Origin: Arthrobacter sp. V1I7
GTDB lineage: Bacteria; Actinomycetota; Actinomycetes; Actinomycetales; Micrococcaceae
DNA length: 64,000 nt
Direction of reading: 5' to 3'
Assembly: GCF_030817015.1 (NCBI RefSeq)
Contig: NZ_JAUSYS010000001.1
Span: 4,216,001-4,280,000, forward strand
Positions 43,025-50,957 of this stretch are shown one piece after another (positions within the stretch are counted from its first letter, which is position 1; each line of letters begins with the position of its first letter). The notes under the pieces were generated by a model. It was not told the origin of the DNA. It was given only the letters and a program-made list of their open reading frames with translations, and made no database searches. Position numbers and translations under genes: made by a program.

Positions 43025-43927
43025 GTGAATGCCGCCCGTTTCTTCGGTCCTGGCGCCGGCCATCCCGACGCCCTAATCCGCGTCAGGGGCCACACCCCGG
43101 GTGCAGGGAACGCCGGGCCTTGGGGCCGGTACGTCGCGATGGGGGACTCGTTCACCGCCGGGATCGGGGACCCCGAGCCGCGCAGTCCCGGCGGATTCCG
43201 CGGCTGGGCGGACCGTATCGCCGAGGAGCTCAGTGCCGGACGGAGGGACTTCGCGTACGCCAACCTCGCCGTCAGCGGACTAGTGCTGCGTCAGATCCTG
43301 GACCAGCAACTGGGGCCAGCAATCGAGTTGAAGCCTGACCTTGTCACGCTCTCCGCGGGCGGCAACGATCTCGTTTTTCACCGCAGCGACCCGGACCGGC
43401 TGGCCGCGACCCTGGACGCCGGGGTGGGCATGCTCAGCGCCACGGGCGCGACCATCGTCCTGTTTACCGGACCGGACTGGGGCGACACTCCGTTGTTTGG
43501 CCATATCCGGGGAAAGGTGGCGGTGTTCAACGAAAACATCCGGACAATCGCAGGCCGCCACAACGGTGTGATCGCTGACTTGTGGGCGCTGCGGCAGCTG
43601 TCGGATCCGCAGATGTGGGATCCGGACCGCCTGCATTTCTCGCCGCTGGGCCACCACACCATCGCAGCAATGGTTTTGGAGACCCTGGACGTACCCCACA
43701 GCCTGCGGCCACTGCAACCCAAGCCGCTGCCGGCTGGTAGCTGGCGGGAAAGCCGGGCAGGCGACGTCGTCTGGTTCACGAACTACCTGCTGCCCTGGCT
43801 GGTGAGCCGGGTCCGGCCCCGGGGCGAGGGTGTGCCGCTGGCCGCGAAGCGCCCGCAGCCGGGTCCGGTCCTCCCGTCCCCAGGCCCCGCCCCCACACCC
43901 CTAGTCCAGCCGCGATCCGTCCGCTAA
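43025..43927 (+). CDS. SGNH/GDSL hydrolase
   Basis: The protein of about 300 residues has block I VAMGDSFTAGIGD (Ser), block III SAGGNDLVF (Asn) and block V WDPDRLHFSPLGHHTIA (Asp, His), the complete SGNH set. Esterase activity is likely; the substrate is unknown. There is no clear signal peptide. The chosen GTG at 43025 adds 37 residues before the conserved block; the internal ATG 43139 would leave it too close to the terminus. The Pro-rich C-terminus is disordered. Confidence 0.84.
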   Translation: MNAARFFGPGAGHPDALIRVRGHTPGAGNAGPWGRYVAMGDSFTAGIGDPEPRSPGGFRGWADRIAEELSAGRRDFAYANLAVSGLVLRQILDQQLGPAIELKPDLVTLSAGGNDLVFHRSDPDRLAATLDAGVGMLSATGATIVLFTGPDWGDTPLFGHIRGKVAVFNENIRTIAGRHNGVIADLWALRQLSDPQMWDPDRLHFSPLGHHTIAAMVLETLDVPHSLRPLQPKPLPAGSWRESRAGDVVWFTNYLLPWLVSRVRPRGEGVPLAAKRPQPGPVLPSPGPAPTPLVQPRSVR

Positions 43928-43979
43928 TCTGCAGGAACGGCCCGCAGCCGGGCATCGAAGGCGATCACGAGGAGCGAAG

Positions 43980-44189
43980 TTGTCTAATCACACTTACAGC
44001 ATTTCAGAAATTGTCGGGACCTCGAATGAGGGCGTTGATGCGGCCGTCCGCAACGGCATCTCCGAGGCTGCAAAGACGCTGCGCAACCTCGACTGGTTTG
44101 AAGTGAAGGAAATCCGCGGCCACCTCGAAAACGGCGCGGTGGCCGACTGGCAGGTGACTATCAAGCTCGGGTTCCGTCTGGAGCGCTGA
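43980..44189 (+). CDS. Dodecin (flavin-binding small protein)
   Basis: The 69-residue protein has the dodecin pattern YSISEIVGTSNEGVDAAVRNGISEAAKTLRNLDWFEVKEIRG and VADWQVTIKLGFRLE. Dodecins form hollow 12-mers that store FMN or riboflavin and buffer flavin or CoA. The start is TTG at 43980 after ACGAGGAG. Its last 29 bp overlap the end of the convergent regulator pseudogene. Confidence 0.9.
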   Translation: MSNHTYSISEIVGTSNEGVDAAVRNGISEAAKTLRNLDWFEVKEIRGHLENGAVADWQVTIKLGFRLER

Positions 44190-45047
44190 GGTCCGTGGCC
44201 GGGGCGCCGTAACTGGCCAGGAGCATCAACGAATCGGCCGACGGCGACCCCGGCCGCGCCGAGAACACCCGCAGCATCTGGCCGGAATCGTCCGGAAGTA
44301 CGAGGTTTTCGAAGTTCAGTTCCAGCTCGCCAACGGTCGGGTGGCGGAGCCGCAGCACGCCCGAGGACCGCGCCGCAACATGGTGGCCGGCCCACCATTG
44401 GCGGAAGTTCTCGCTCTGCACTGCGAGTTCCCCGATGAGCTGGTTTGCCACGGAATCGCTCGGATGCCGGCCAACATCTACTCTCAGGGCGCCGACGGCG
44501 TCGGAGGCCACCGTCTTCCAGTCCCGGAAGAGCTCCCGCGCCCGCGGTTCCAGCATGAGCCACCGTGTCAGGTTCCGCTCCCGTGGCGGCATCGACAGGA
44601 AATCCGCGAAGAGCAGGAACGCCAGGCGGTTGCCTGCCAGGACATCCGTACGGCGGCCGAGGACCAGAGCCGGCACGTCCCCGACGGCCTCGAGCAACTG
44701 CCGTAGTGCCGGGCGGACGGTCTGGACGGGGGCGGCGGCGCGCGGGGCAGCACCGCGCGGCGATGCCGCACAGTTCTCCAGCAGGTCAATCATGTGTGCG
44801 TGCTCGCAGGAGTCCAGCCGCAAGGCCCGCGCCACGGAGTCCAGCACCGAGCGGGAAGGGTGGATGTTCCGGCCTGCTCCAGCCGCGTGTAGTAGTCCGT
44901 GCTGACATCGGCCAGCCGGGCAATCTCCTCACGACGGAGTCCAGGTACCCGCCGGGCACCGGCATGTCCGGCAAGGCCTGCATCCTCCGGCTTCAGCCGT
45001 GACCGCATGGCCTTGAGGAACTTCCCGAACTCCGCACTCTGACCCAT
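44161..45047 (-). pseudogene. MmyB-type XRE regulator with a one-base frameshift
   Basis: The N-terminal part (start 45047) reads MGQSAEFGKFLKAMRSRL and RRVPGLRREEIARLADVSTDYYTRLEQ, an XRE helix-turn-helix typical of MmyB-like regulators. The second part in another frame continues SVLDSVARALRLDSCEHAHM and ends with the MmyB ligand domain (VLAGNRLAFLLFADFL...ELNFENLVLPDD). At 44866-44879 the coding strand has GAGCAGGCCGG where GAGCAGGGCCGG would keep the frame, so one G is missing from a GGG run. If real, the regulator is dead; it diverges from two aldo/keto reductase genes it likely controlled. Confidence 0.85.
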
Positions 45048-45249
45048 GCCTCCCATTGTGCACCCGGCCGGAATCCGCAATCCACACATCGGCCGCCGGG
45101 AGGGTAGGACTGCCGGTCCTAGGAAAAACAGGCACTGCTACGGCTGCTGACACTGCCGGCGGGACTGCATAGGCTCGAGTCAGCAATACCCTGAAAAATA
45201 GATCCGGCCCCGTGCGGGGCCTGCACGCAGAAGCGAAAGAGAGCCCGAG

Positions 45250-46119
45250 ATGTCCGAATTCCAGACCGGTACCAGCGAAACTACCGCCGCGCCCGCTATC
45301 CCCGAGGTGGAGCTCAACAACGGCGTGACCATACCCCAGTTGGGCTTCGGCGTCTTCCAGGTGCCGCCGGGGGAAACCCAGCGGATCGTCGAGGACGCGC
45401 TGGCCGCTGGCTACCGTCATATCGACACGGCTGCCGCCTACCGCAACGAGGCAGGAGTGGGAGCCGCCATTGCAGCCTCCGGGATCCCGCGGGCGGAACT
45501 CTTCATCACCACCAAGCTACGGAACGGCGAACAGGGTAACGCCCACGAGGCCTTCCAGAACAGCCGGAAAGCGCTGGGTCTCGACGTCATCGACCTCTAC
45601 CTCATCCACTGGCCGGTGCCTTCACAGGGCCTTTACGGTGACGCCTGGCAGGCGATGGAGCAGCTGTACGCCGAGCAGCAGGTCCGCGCGATTGGAGTAT
45701 CGAACTTCCTCGACGACCATCTGGACACGCTCCTCGCCGGAGCCGGTGTGGTGCCGACCGTGAACCAGATCGAAATCCACCCGACGTTACAGCAGCAGGA
45801 ACTCGCTGCCAGGTGCCGCTCGCTGGGGATCGCCGTCGAAGCCTACAGCCCCCTCGGGCAGGGCGCGGACCTTGCCGCCGAAGCGGTGACTTCCCTCGCC
45901 AGCAGGCACGGCGCGACACCGGCCCAGATCGTTCTGGCCTGGCACCTGTCCCAGGGCACAATCGTGATCCCCAAGACTGTCAGTCCGGCACGCATGCGGG
46001 AAAACCTCGATGCTACCGCCATCTCCCTCGCGCCCGAGGACATCGACCTGATCACGGCGCTCGAGTCAGGGACGCGCATCGGCGCCGACCCCGCCGTGGC
46101 GGACTTCAGCCAGCTGTAG
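45250..46119 (+). CDS. Aldo/keto reductase (2,5-diketo-D-gluconate reductase type)
   Basis: The 289-residue (beta/alpha)8 NADPH enzyme has GYRHIDTAAAYRNE (Asp, Tyr of the tetrad), FITTKL (Lys), YLIHWPVP (His), IGVSNF, NQIEIHPTLQQ and the cofactor segment VIPKTVSPARMREN. It reduces aldehydes or ketones in the cytoplasm. It is followed after 27 bp by a second, different aldo/keto reductase, so the two form an operon. The regulator gene divergent from it is frameshifted. Confidence 0.9.
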   Translation: MSEFQTGTSETTAAPAIPEVELNNGVTIPQLGFGVFQVPPGETQRIVEDALAAGYRHIDTAAAYRNEAGVGAAIAASGIPRAELFITTKLRNGEQGNAHEAFQNSRKALGLDVIDLYLIHWPVPSQGLYGDAWQAMEQLYAEQQVRAIGVSNFLDDHLDTLLAGAGVVPTVNQIEIHPTLQQQELAARCRSLGIAVEAYSPLGQGADLAAEAVTSLASRHGATPAQIVLAWHLSQGTIVIPKTVSPARMRENLDATAISLAPEDIDLITALESGTRIGADPAVADFSQL

Positions 46120-46146
46120 CACCGCCACGAAGCGAGGGCCCACGCC

Positions 46147-47118
46147 ATGGAATACACGCAGCTGGGGCGCTCCGGCCTGAAAGTCTCCCGGCTCTGCCTC
46201 GGCACAATGAACTTCGGGCCGCAGACCGACGAACCGGCCGCGCACTCCATCATGGATGCGGCCCTGGATTCCGGCATCAACTTCTTCGACACCGCCAACG
46301 TCTACGGCGGCAGCGGTCGCCGCGGCTGGACGGAGGAAATCCTGGGCCGCTGGTTCGCCACAGGAGGCGAGCGCCGTGAACGGACGGTGCTCGCCACCAA
46401 GCTCTACGGCACGATGACGGACCGTCCCAATGAGTCAAAACTGTCCGCCCTGAACATCCGCCGGGCCCTCGACGCCAGCCTGAAAAGGCTGCAGACGGAC
46501 TACGTCGACCTCTACCAGTTCCACCACGTTGACCGGAACACCCCCTGGGAGGAGATCTGGCAGGCAATCGACGTCGCGGTCCAGCAGGGCAAGATCCTGT
46601 ATTCGGGCAGCAGCAACTTCGCCGGCTGGCACGTCGTCCAGGCGCAGGAGGCCGCCGCCCCCCGGCACGGCAATGGGCTGGTCAGCGAACAGTCCATCTA
46701 CAACCTGCTTACCCGCAACATCGAACTGGAAGTCATCCCGGCTGCCCGGCAGTACGGACTGGGGATCCTGCCCTGGTCACCGCTGCACGGCGGACTGCTC
46801 GGCGGCGTGCTGAAGAAGGAGCGCGAGGGCGTCCGCCGCTCTCAGGGCCGCGCCCGGGAGACCCTCAGAACGCACCGTGATCAGATCAGGCAGTACGAGG
46901 AATTCGCCGGCCAGCTGGGCCAGGAACCGGGGGACGTCGCCCTGGCCTGGCTGTTGCACCAGCCCGCGGTGACGGCACCGATCGTGGGGCCGCGCACGCA
47001 GGATCAGCTGGACGCCGCCCTTCGCGCACTGGACGTGTCGCTCGACGCCGATGCGCTTGGGCGGCTGGACGAGATCTTCCCGGGCCACCGGGCCTCACCG
47101 GAGGACTATGCGTGGTGA
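46147..47118 (+). CDS. Aldo/keto reductase (AKR11/YajO-like)
   Basis: The 323-residue enzyme has the opening MEYTQLGRSGLKVSRLCLGTMNFG, INFFDTANVYGGSG (Asp/Tyr), VLATKLYG (Lys) and LYQFHHVDRNTPWEEIW (His) of the general AKR fold. The C-terminal loop APIVGPRTQDQLDAAL fits the beta-subunit-like and AKR11 groups. It is second in the operon with the 45250 gene. The two have different lengths and motifs and therefore are not a simple duplication. Confidence 0.9.
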   Translation: MEYTQLGRSGLKVSRLCLGTMNFGPQTDEPAAHSIMDAALDSGINFFDTANVYGGSGRRGWTEEILGRWFATGGERRERTVLATKLYGTMTDRPNESKLSALNIRRALDASLKRLQTDYVDLYQFHHVDRNTPWEEIWQAIDVAVQQGKILYSGSSNFAGWHVVQAQEAAAPRHGNGLVSEQSIYNLLTRNIELEVIPAARQYGLGILPWSPLHGGLLGGVLKKEREGVRRSQGRARETLRTHRDQIRQYEEFAGQLGQEPGDVALAWLLHQPAVTAPIVGPRTQDQLDAALRALDVSLDADALGRLDEIFPGHRASPEDYAW

Positions 47119-47231
47119 AAAGCCCGCAGCGGGGCCCGGAGACGCAGCACGGGCGCACCGGATTGCGGCCGGAAATTCTTGTTGACGAAGGCGTGGCGCG
47201 AGTTCCCGCCATGCTCGGGTGGCTCTTTTTT

Positions 47232-47247
47232 ACTAAGCATGATTAGT
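47232..47247. promoter_or_regulatory. Near-palindrome ACTAAGCATGATTAGT (operator candidate, site 4)
   Basis: This 16-bp site with one mismatched pair has the same CATG centre and TAAG/TTA half-sites as the palindromes at 8928, 8953 and 9138. It lies 72 bp before the GlsB/YeaQ start, next to a TTTTTT stretch. It links this gene to the 8-11 kb stress locus. Confidence 0.5.
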
Positions 47248-47318
47248 ATTGAGGCAGAAGGATGAAGCGCACCCGGCAACCCGGGTGTCTCCTCAATGAA
47301 AAGAGAAGGAACAACAAA

Positions 47319-47582
47319 ATGGGTTTTCTCGGATTTCTGCTTCTGGGTCTTATCGCCGGTGCGATTGCTAAAGCAATCCTCCCGGGCCGTCAGGGTGGGG
47401 GCATCATCATCACGCTGGTCCTCGGCGTTGTTGGCGCCCTCCTTGGTGGTTTCATTGGCAGCGCCCTCTTCGGGGTGAGCATCAACGAGTTCTTCTCGCT
47501 GTCCACCTGGCTGCTGGCTATCGGCGGCGCGATCATCGTCCTGCTGGTTTACGGCATGATCACCAGGCGTTCGGCCCGCTGA
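47319..47582 (+). CDS. GlsB/YeaQ/YmgE family stress-response membrane protein
   Basis: The 87-residue protein has three membrane helices and the glycine-rich pattern LLGLIAGAIAKAILPGRQGGGIIITLVLGVVGALLGGFIGSALFG typical of the transglycosylase-associated (GlsB/YeaQ) family. Such proteins rise under acid, osmotic or stationary stress; their mechanism is unknown. The start at 47319 follows AGAAGGA. A strong terminator follows. Confidence 0.9.
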   Translation: MGFLGFLLLGLIAGAIAKAILPGRQGGGIIITLVLGVVGALLGGFIGSALFGVSINEFFSLSTWLLAIGGAIIVLLVYGMITRRSAR

Positions 47583-47601
47583 AGCTGAACACTACCGGAA
47601 G

Positions 47602-47636
47602 CCGGTCCCGGGATTTTTTCCTGGGGCCGGTTTTTT
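47602..47636 (+). terminator. Rho-independent terminator of the GlsB/YeaQ gene
   Basis: CCGGTCCCGGG (47602-47612) pairs with CCTGGGGCCGG (47620-47630) around ATTTTTT and is followed by six T, 20 bp after the stop codon. Confidence 0.85.
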
Positions 47637-47690
47637 GGCTCACAGCATGACTTCCTATTCACCGACACCACCAAAGAAGAGGAGTACAGC

Positions 47691-48185
47691 ATGAAAGGCA
47701 AATTTCTTTTCGGCACCGGAATAGCCGCGGGCTACGTTCTCGGATCACGATCCGGACGGGCAGCCTACGAAAAGCTGAAATCCCGGGCAGCGGCCCTGTG
47801 GGAAAGCAAGCCCGTCCAGGACAAAATCACCGCCGCATCCGAGGCAGTCAGGGAAAAGGCGCCCGAGGTGTCGGAGCAGCTCAGCGAGGCCGCCCGGCGG
47901 GCCGGAACAGTGATTGGGTCCGCCGTCCACCGGGAAGATTCCCGCAGCGGAGGCGGCAAGGCTCCCGAAGACGGCCCCTCCACGGCGGCTGCATCCGGCG
48001 GCACGATCCCGGCGCACAGCACGCATCCGGAAACGGTGAACCTGGGAACCACGTCGTCCGCAGCTGCCCGCGACGTCGAGACGGATCCGGCCCTGAACGA
48101 CCAGACCGGCAGGGACTGGTCGGACGAGGGCGGTGCGGCGCCAACCGGGGCCGCGACGAACGCCAATCCGGACAAGTCGGCTTAA
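47691..48185 (+). CDS. YtxH-like hydrophilic stress protein
   Basis: The 164-residue protein starts KGKFLFGTGIAAGYVLGSRSGRAAYEKLKSRAAALWESKPVQDKI, a short membrane or membrane-associated segment followed by the YtxH-type GRxxYExL motif. A long Ala/Ser/Gly-rich disordered tail follows. Function is unknown; the family often accompanies stress genes. GAAGAGGAG precedes the ATG. The coding end overlaps a methyltransferase remnant on the other strand. Confidence 0.75.
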   Translation: MKGKFLFGTGIAAGYVLGSRSGRAAYEKLKSRAAALWESKPVQDKITAASEAVREKAPEVSEQLSEAARRAGTVIGSAVHREDSRSGGGKAPEDGPSTAAASGGTIPAHSTHPETVNLGTTSSAAARDVETDPALNDQTGRDWSDEGGAAPTGAATNANPDKSA

Positions 48186-48375
48186 GTCCGGCCGATGACC
48201 ACCGTGGCGTCCAGTTCCTCGGAGCTGGCCACCCGTGCGGTCAGCCCGTTGCGGAGCAGGTCCACGGTCTGCGGGCCTGTCGCAGGCTCGTCTCAACCAG
48301 CAGGTGGCCGCCCGGCGCCAGCCATTGCGGCGCCGAGGCGGCCATCTGTCGTTGCACGGCAAGACTCTTTCCGCT
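48182..48375 (-). pseudogene. Remnant: C-terminus of a HemK/PrmC-type methyltransferase
   Basis: The first frame reads SLAVQRQMAASAPQWLAPGG and HLLVETSLRQA; a second frame continues TVDLLRNGLTARVASSEELDA and ends ATVVIGRT. Together they match the end of PrmC-like SAM methyltransferases (AxAPxWLxPGGHLLVETSxRQA...GLxARVxxSEELxATVVIG). One C is missing in the GCCCG run at the junction, and the whole N-terminal SAM-binding half is absent. It is a fragment without start or promoter. Confidence 0.7.
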
Positions 48376-48421
48376 CCTGGTGCTCGGCATCCCCATGCAA
48401 CCGACGTGGCAGGATGGCGCC

Positions 48422-49504
48422 ATGGCATTCGAATCTGTGGCTTCCGCACCCGGCCGTCCCGAGCCGGCTGCTCGCGAAGCGTCCCAGGACATCATCTGGA
48501 CCGGTTGCTACACCGCGGACGGGGGCGGCCAGGGCGAGGGCATCGGAGCCGTCCGCGCCGCGCCCGACGGTACGCTGAGCTGGCTGGGCCTCGCGACCAA
48601 GGCGGATTCGCCGTCGTTCCTCGCGGTGCACCCCTCGCTTCCGGTGGTCTACGCGGTGGGCGAGCAGGCCCGGACCGTCCACGCGTACCGCCGGTCCGGC
48701 GCATTCGGCCTCGAACCGGCCGGCCCCGGCTGGACGGCGGGGGAAGCCCCCTGCCACGTCGCCGTCGACCCGCTGGGGCGCTACCTCACGGTGGCCTGCT
48801 GGGGAGACGGCCAGGTGCTGCTTTTTGAACTGGACGACGACGGCGGCATCTCGGCAAGGTTCGCTGCGGCCGCCTCAACCGATTCCGGCCGGCCGAGCCG
48901 CGCCCATGCGAGCCTGAATCTGGAAGACGGGCGCGTGATGACGACGGATCTGGGGCATGATCTGCTGCGGATCTGGAAATACCTTCCCGGCGCGGGCCTT
49001 GCCTTGGACCACGAAGTCGTCCTGCCGCGCGGCAGCGGCCCCCGCCACTTGGCCCAGCACACCAGCGGCAGCGTCTTTGTGGTCACCGAGTACTCTGTCG
49101 AGGTGGCCGTCGTGCAGCGGTCCGCGGCCACGGGGATCTTCCGGCTGGTCGGCATCGGGCCAGCCACCCAAACCGGCGCCCTGCCCGGGGACTCCGCCGC
49201 TGAGATCGCCCTGACCGCCGACGGCAGGCACGCCTACGTGGGCGTGCGCGGCTCCAACCGGATGAGCGTCCTGCAGGTCGAGGCGGACGGCAGCTCCCTG
49301 CAGCCACTGGCCGATTTCCCTAGCGGCGGCGACTGGCCCCGCCATCACCTGGTCCGGAACGGCTGGCTGCACGTGGCCCACGAACGCTCCCACGACGTGG
49401 TGACGTTTCCGCTCGACCCGGGCAGCGGTCTCCCCGGCGATCCCGCCCACCGGCTGGCGCTGGCCTCGCCGACGGCCCTGGTGCCCGCCGTCCCGAAGCC
49501 CTAG
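48422..49504 (+). CDS. Lactonase (6-phosphogluconolactonase-like, seven-bladed propeller)
   Basis: The 360-residue protein shows the Lactonase/PF10282 repeats: IIWTGCYTADGGGQGEGIGAV, PSFLAVHPSLPVVYAVGE, PCHVAVDPLGRYLTVACW, GRVMTTDLGHDLLRIWKY, GPRHLAQHTSGSVFVVTE and DGRHAYVGVRGSNRMSVLQV. It may hydrolyse 6-phosphogluconolactone or another lactone. No signal peptide is seen. The ATG at 48422 has no Shine-Dalgarno; CAGGAT stands nearby as a -10, so it may be leaderless. The stop is followed directly by repeat B1. Confidence 0.85.
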   Translation: MAFESVASAPGRPEPAAREASQDIIWTGCYTADGGGQGEGIGAVRAAPDGTLSWLGLATKADSPSFLAVHPSLPVVYAVGEQARTVHAYRRSGAFGLEPAGPGWTAGEAPCHVAVDPLGRYLTVACWGDGQVLLFELDDDGGISARFAAAASTDSGRPSRAHASLNLEDGRVMTTDLGHDLLRIWKYLPGAGLALDHEVVLPRGSGPRHLAQHTSGSVFVVTEYSVEVAVVQRSAATGIFRLVGIGPATQTGALPGDSAAEIALTADGRHAYVGVRGSNRMSVLQVEADGSSLQPLADFPSGGDWPRHHLVRNGWLHVAHERSHDVVTFPLDPGSGLPGDPAHRLALASPTALVPAVPKP

Positions 49505-49511
49505 CCGAGGA

Positions 49512-49590
49512 GGACATGCCCATTCCTTGCATCCAGGAACGGGCCCAACGGCATTATGTCCAGCCCTGGCCGCGGGAGGAGGACATGTCC
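49512..49590 (-). repeat. 79-bp interspersed repeat, copy B1
   Basis: On the minus strand this copy aligns without gaps to A1/A2 at 24.5 kb, identical at about 56 of 79 positions. Conservation is highest at the ends (GGACATGTCC, GGGCATGTCC) and the middle GGACATAAT. The hairpin is kept with different bases (GCCCGTTCC / GGAATGGGC). It lies 8 bp after the lactonase stop. Confidence 0.82.
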
Positions 49591-49647
49591 CCCGGTGGCA
49601 CCCTCCCGACCCCTTGCGCCCGTAGATGCACGGCAAACCTTCGCGGG

Positions 49648-49726
49648 GGACATGCCCATTCCTCGCACCCAGGAACGGGCCCAACGGCATTATGTCCAGC
49701 CCTGGCCGCGGGAGGAGGACATGTCC
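49648..49726 (-). repeat. 79-bp interspersed repeat, copy B2
   Basis: Almost identical neighbour of B1 in the same orientation, 57 bp away. It lies between the lactonase gene and the 3' end of the PHP gene, where two transcripts converge. Confidence 0.82.
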
Positions 49727-49774
49727 CGCGGTGGCACCATCCTCCCGACCCCGCGCCCGACGCCGGGCGTCAGC

Positions 49775-50797
49775 TCAGTCCCCGGACCTGGTCCAGGCCA
49801 GCAGGCGGTCCAGCGGCCAGGTGGTGATGATCCGGTCCGCCGGGACACCGTTGGCTGCGGCCCGCTCCGCCCCGTACTGGAGGAAGTCGAGCTGGCCCGG
49901 GGCATGGGCATCGCTGTCAATACTGAACAGGCACCCGGTGTCGAGGGCCAGCTGGATGAGCCGGTCCGGCGGGTCCTGGCGTTCCGGCCGCGAATTGATC
50001 TCCACGGCGACGCTGTTTTCCGCGCAGGCGGCGAACACGGTCTCCGCGTCGAACTCCGACTCGGGGCGCGTCCCCCTCGACCCCTGCAGCAGCCGGCCGG
50101 TGCAGTGTCCCAGCACGTTGGTGTGCCGGTCTGTGATGCCCCCGAGCATGCGCCGGGTCATGGTGCGCTTGTCGGAGCGGAGCTTTGAATGGACGCTGGC
50201 CACCACAACGTCCAGCGCTGACAGCATCTCCTTCGTCTGGTCCAGGCTGCCGTCCTCGAGGATGTCGACTTCGATGCCCCGGAGGAGGCGGAACTCCCCC
50301 GGGCCGCCGTCGTTGATGCCGGTAACGACGTCGAGCTGCTGGGTGAGGCGTTCGGCGCTGAGCCCGTTCGCGATCTTGAGGTTCGGTGAGTGGTCCGTCA
50401 GCGCCAGGTATTCGCGGCCCAGCAGCTGCGCGGCATCCACCATGAGCCCAATCGGCGACCCACCGTCCGACCAGTCGCTGTGGCTGTGCAAATCGCCCCG
50501 AAGCAAGCCCAGCAGCTCCCGGCCCCCTTCCGCCAGAGGTTGGGAACTCCGGCTGCGCAGTCCGGCCAGATACTCGGGCACCCCGCCGTCGAGGGCTTCC
50601 TGGATGACTTGAAAGGTCCGGTCACCGATCCCCTTCATCCGCTTGAGCCGGCCGTCGCGCGCCCGCGCCGCAAGCTCCTCCGGCTCGACTGCGGCGATGG
50701 TTGCGGCGGCCTTCCGGAAAGCCTGCACCTTGAAGGTGGGGGCAAGCTCGCGTTCGAGCCAGAATGCAATCTCGTTGAGGGCCTCAACCGGGTTCAT
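49775..50797 (-). CDS. PHP-domain protein with helix-hairpin-helix (PolX-like)
   Basis: The 340-residue protein has an N-terminal helical part like that of family X polymerases (EIAFWLERELAPTFKVQAFRKAAATI, then RLKRMKGIGDRTFQVIQEAL). The PHP metal-dependent phosphoesterase domain follows: LLRGDLHSHSDWSDGGSP, LALTDHSPNLKI, LRGIEVDIL, VVASVHSKLRS, LGHCTGRLL and FSIDSDAHAPGQL. The polymerase domain is absent. It may act on DNA or a phosphate ester. The start at 50797 fits the conserved N-terminus. Confidence 0.86.
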   Translation of the reverse strand: MNPVEALNEIAFWLERELAPTFKVQAFRKAAATIAAVEPEELAARARDGRLKRMKGIGDRTFQVIQEALDGGVPEYLAGLRSRSSQPLAEGGRELLGLLRGDLHSHSDWSDGGSPIGLMVDAAQLLGREYLALTDHSPNLKIANGLSAERLTQQLDVVTGINDGGPGEFRLLRGIEVDILEDGSLDQTKEMLSALDVVVASVHSKLRSDKRTMTRRMLGGITDRHTNVLGHCTGRLLQGSRGTRPESEFDAETVFAACAENSVAVEINSRPERQDPPDRLIQLALDTGCLFSIDSDAHAPGQLDFLQYGAERAAANGVPADRIITTWPLDRLLAWTRSGD

Positions 50798-50957
50798 GGC
50801 ACCATCTTGCACCACGGACGGCAGACCGGGGTTGTGTCGCAGCTCGGGAAGTGGTTTGGCTTCTGGAAGACTTGACCGGGCCGGGGCGTGATCCGGCAGT
50901 GAACTACGTCGCGGGTCTGCTGGGGGCCACCTCCGGCAGCTTGGGAATCGGTCAAAC

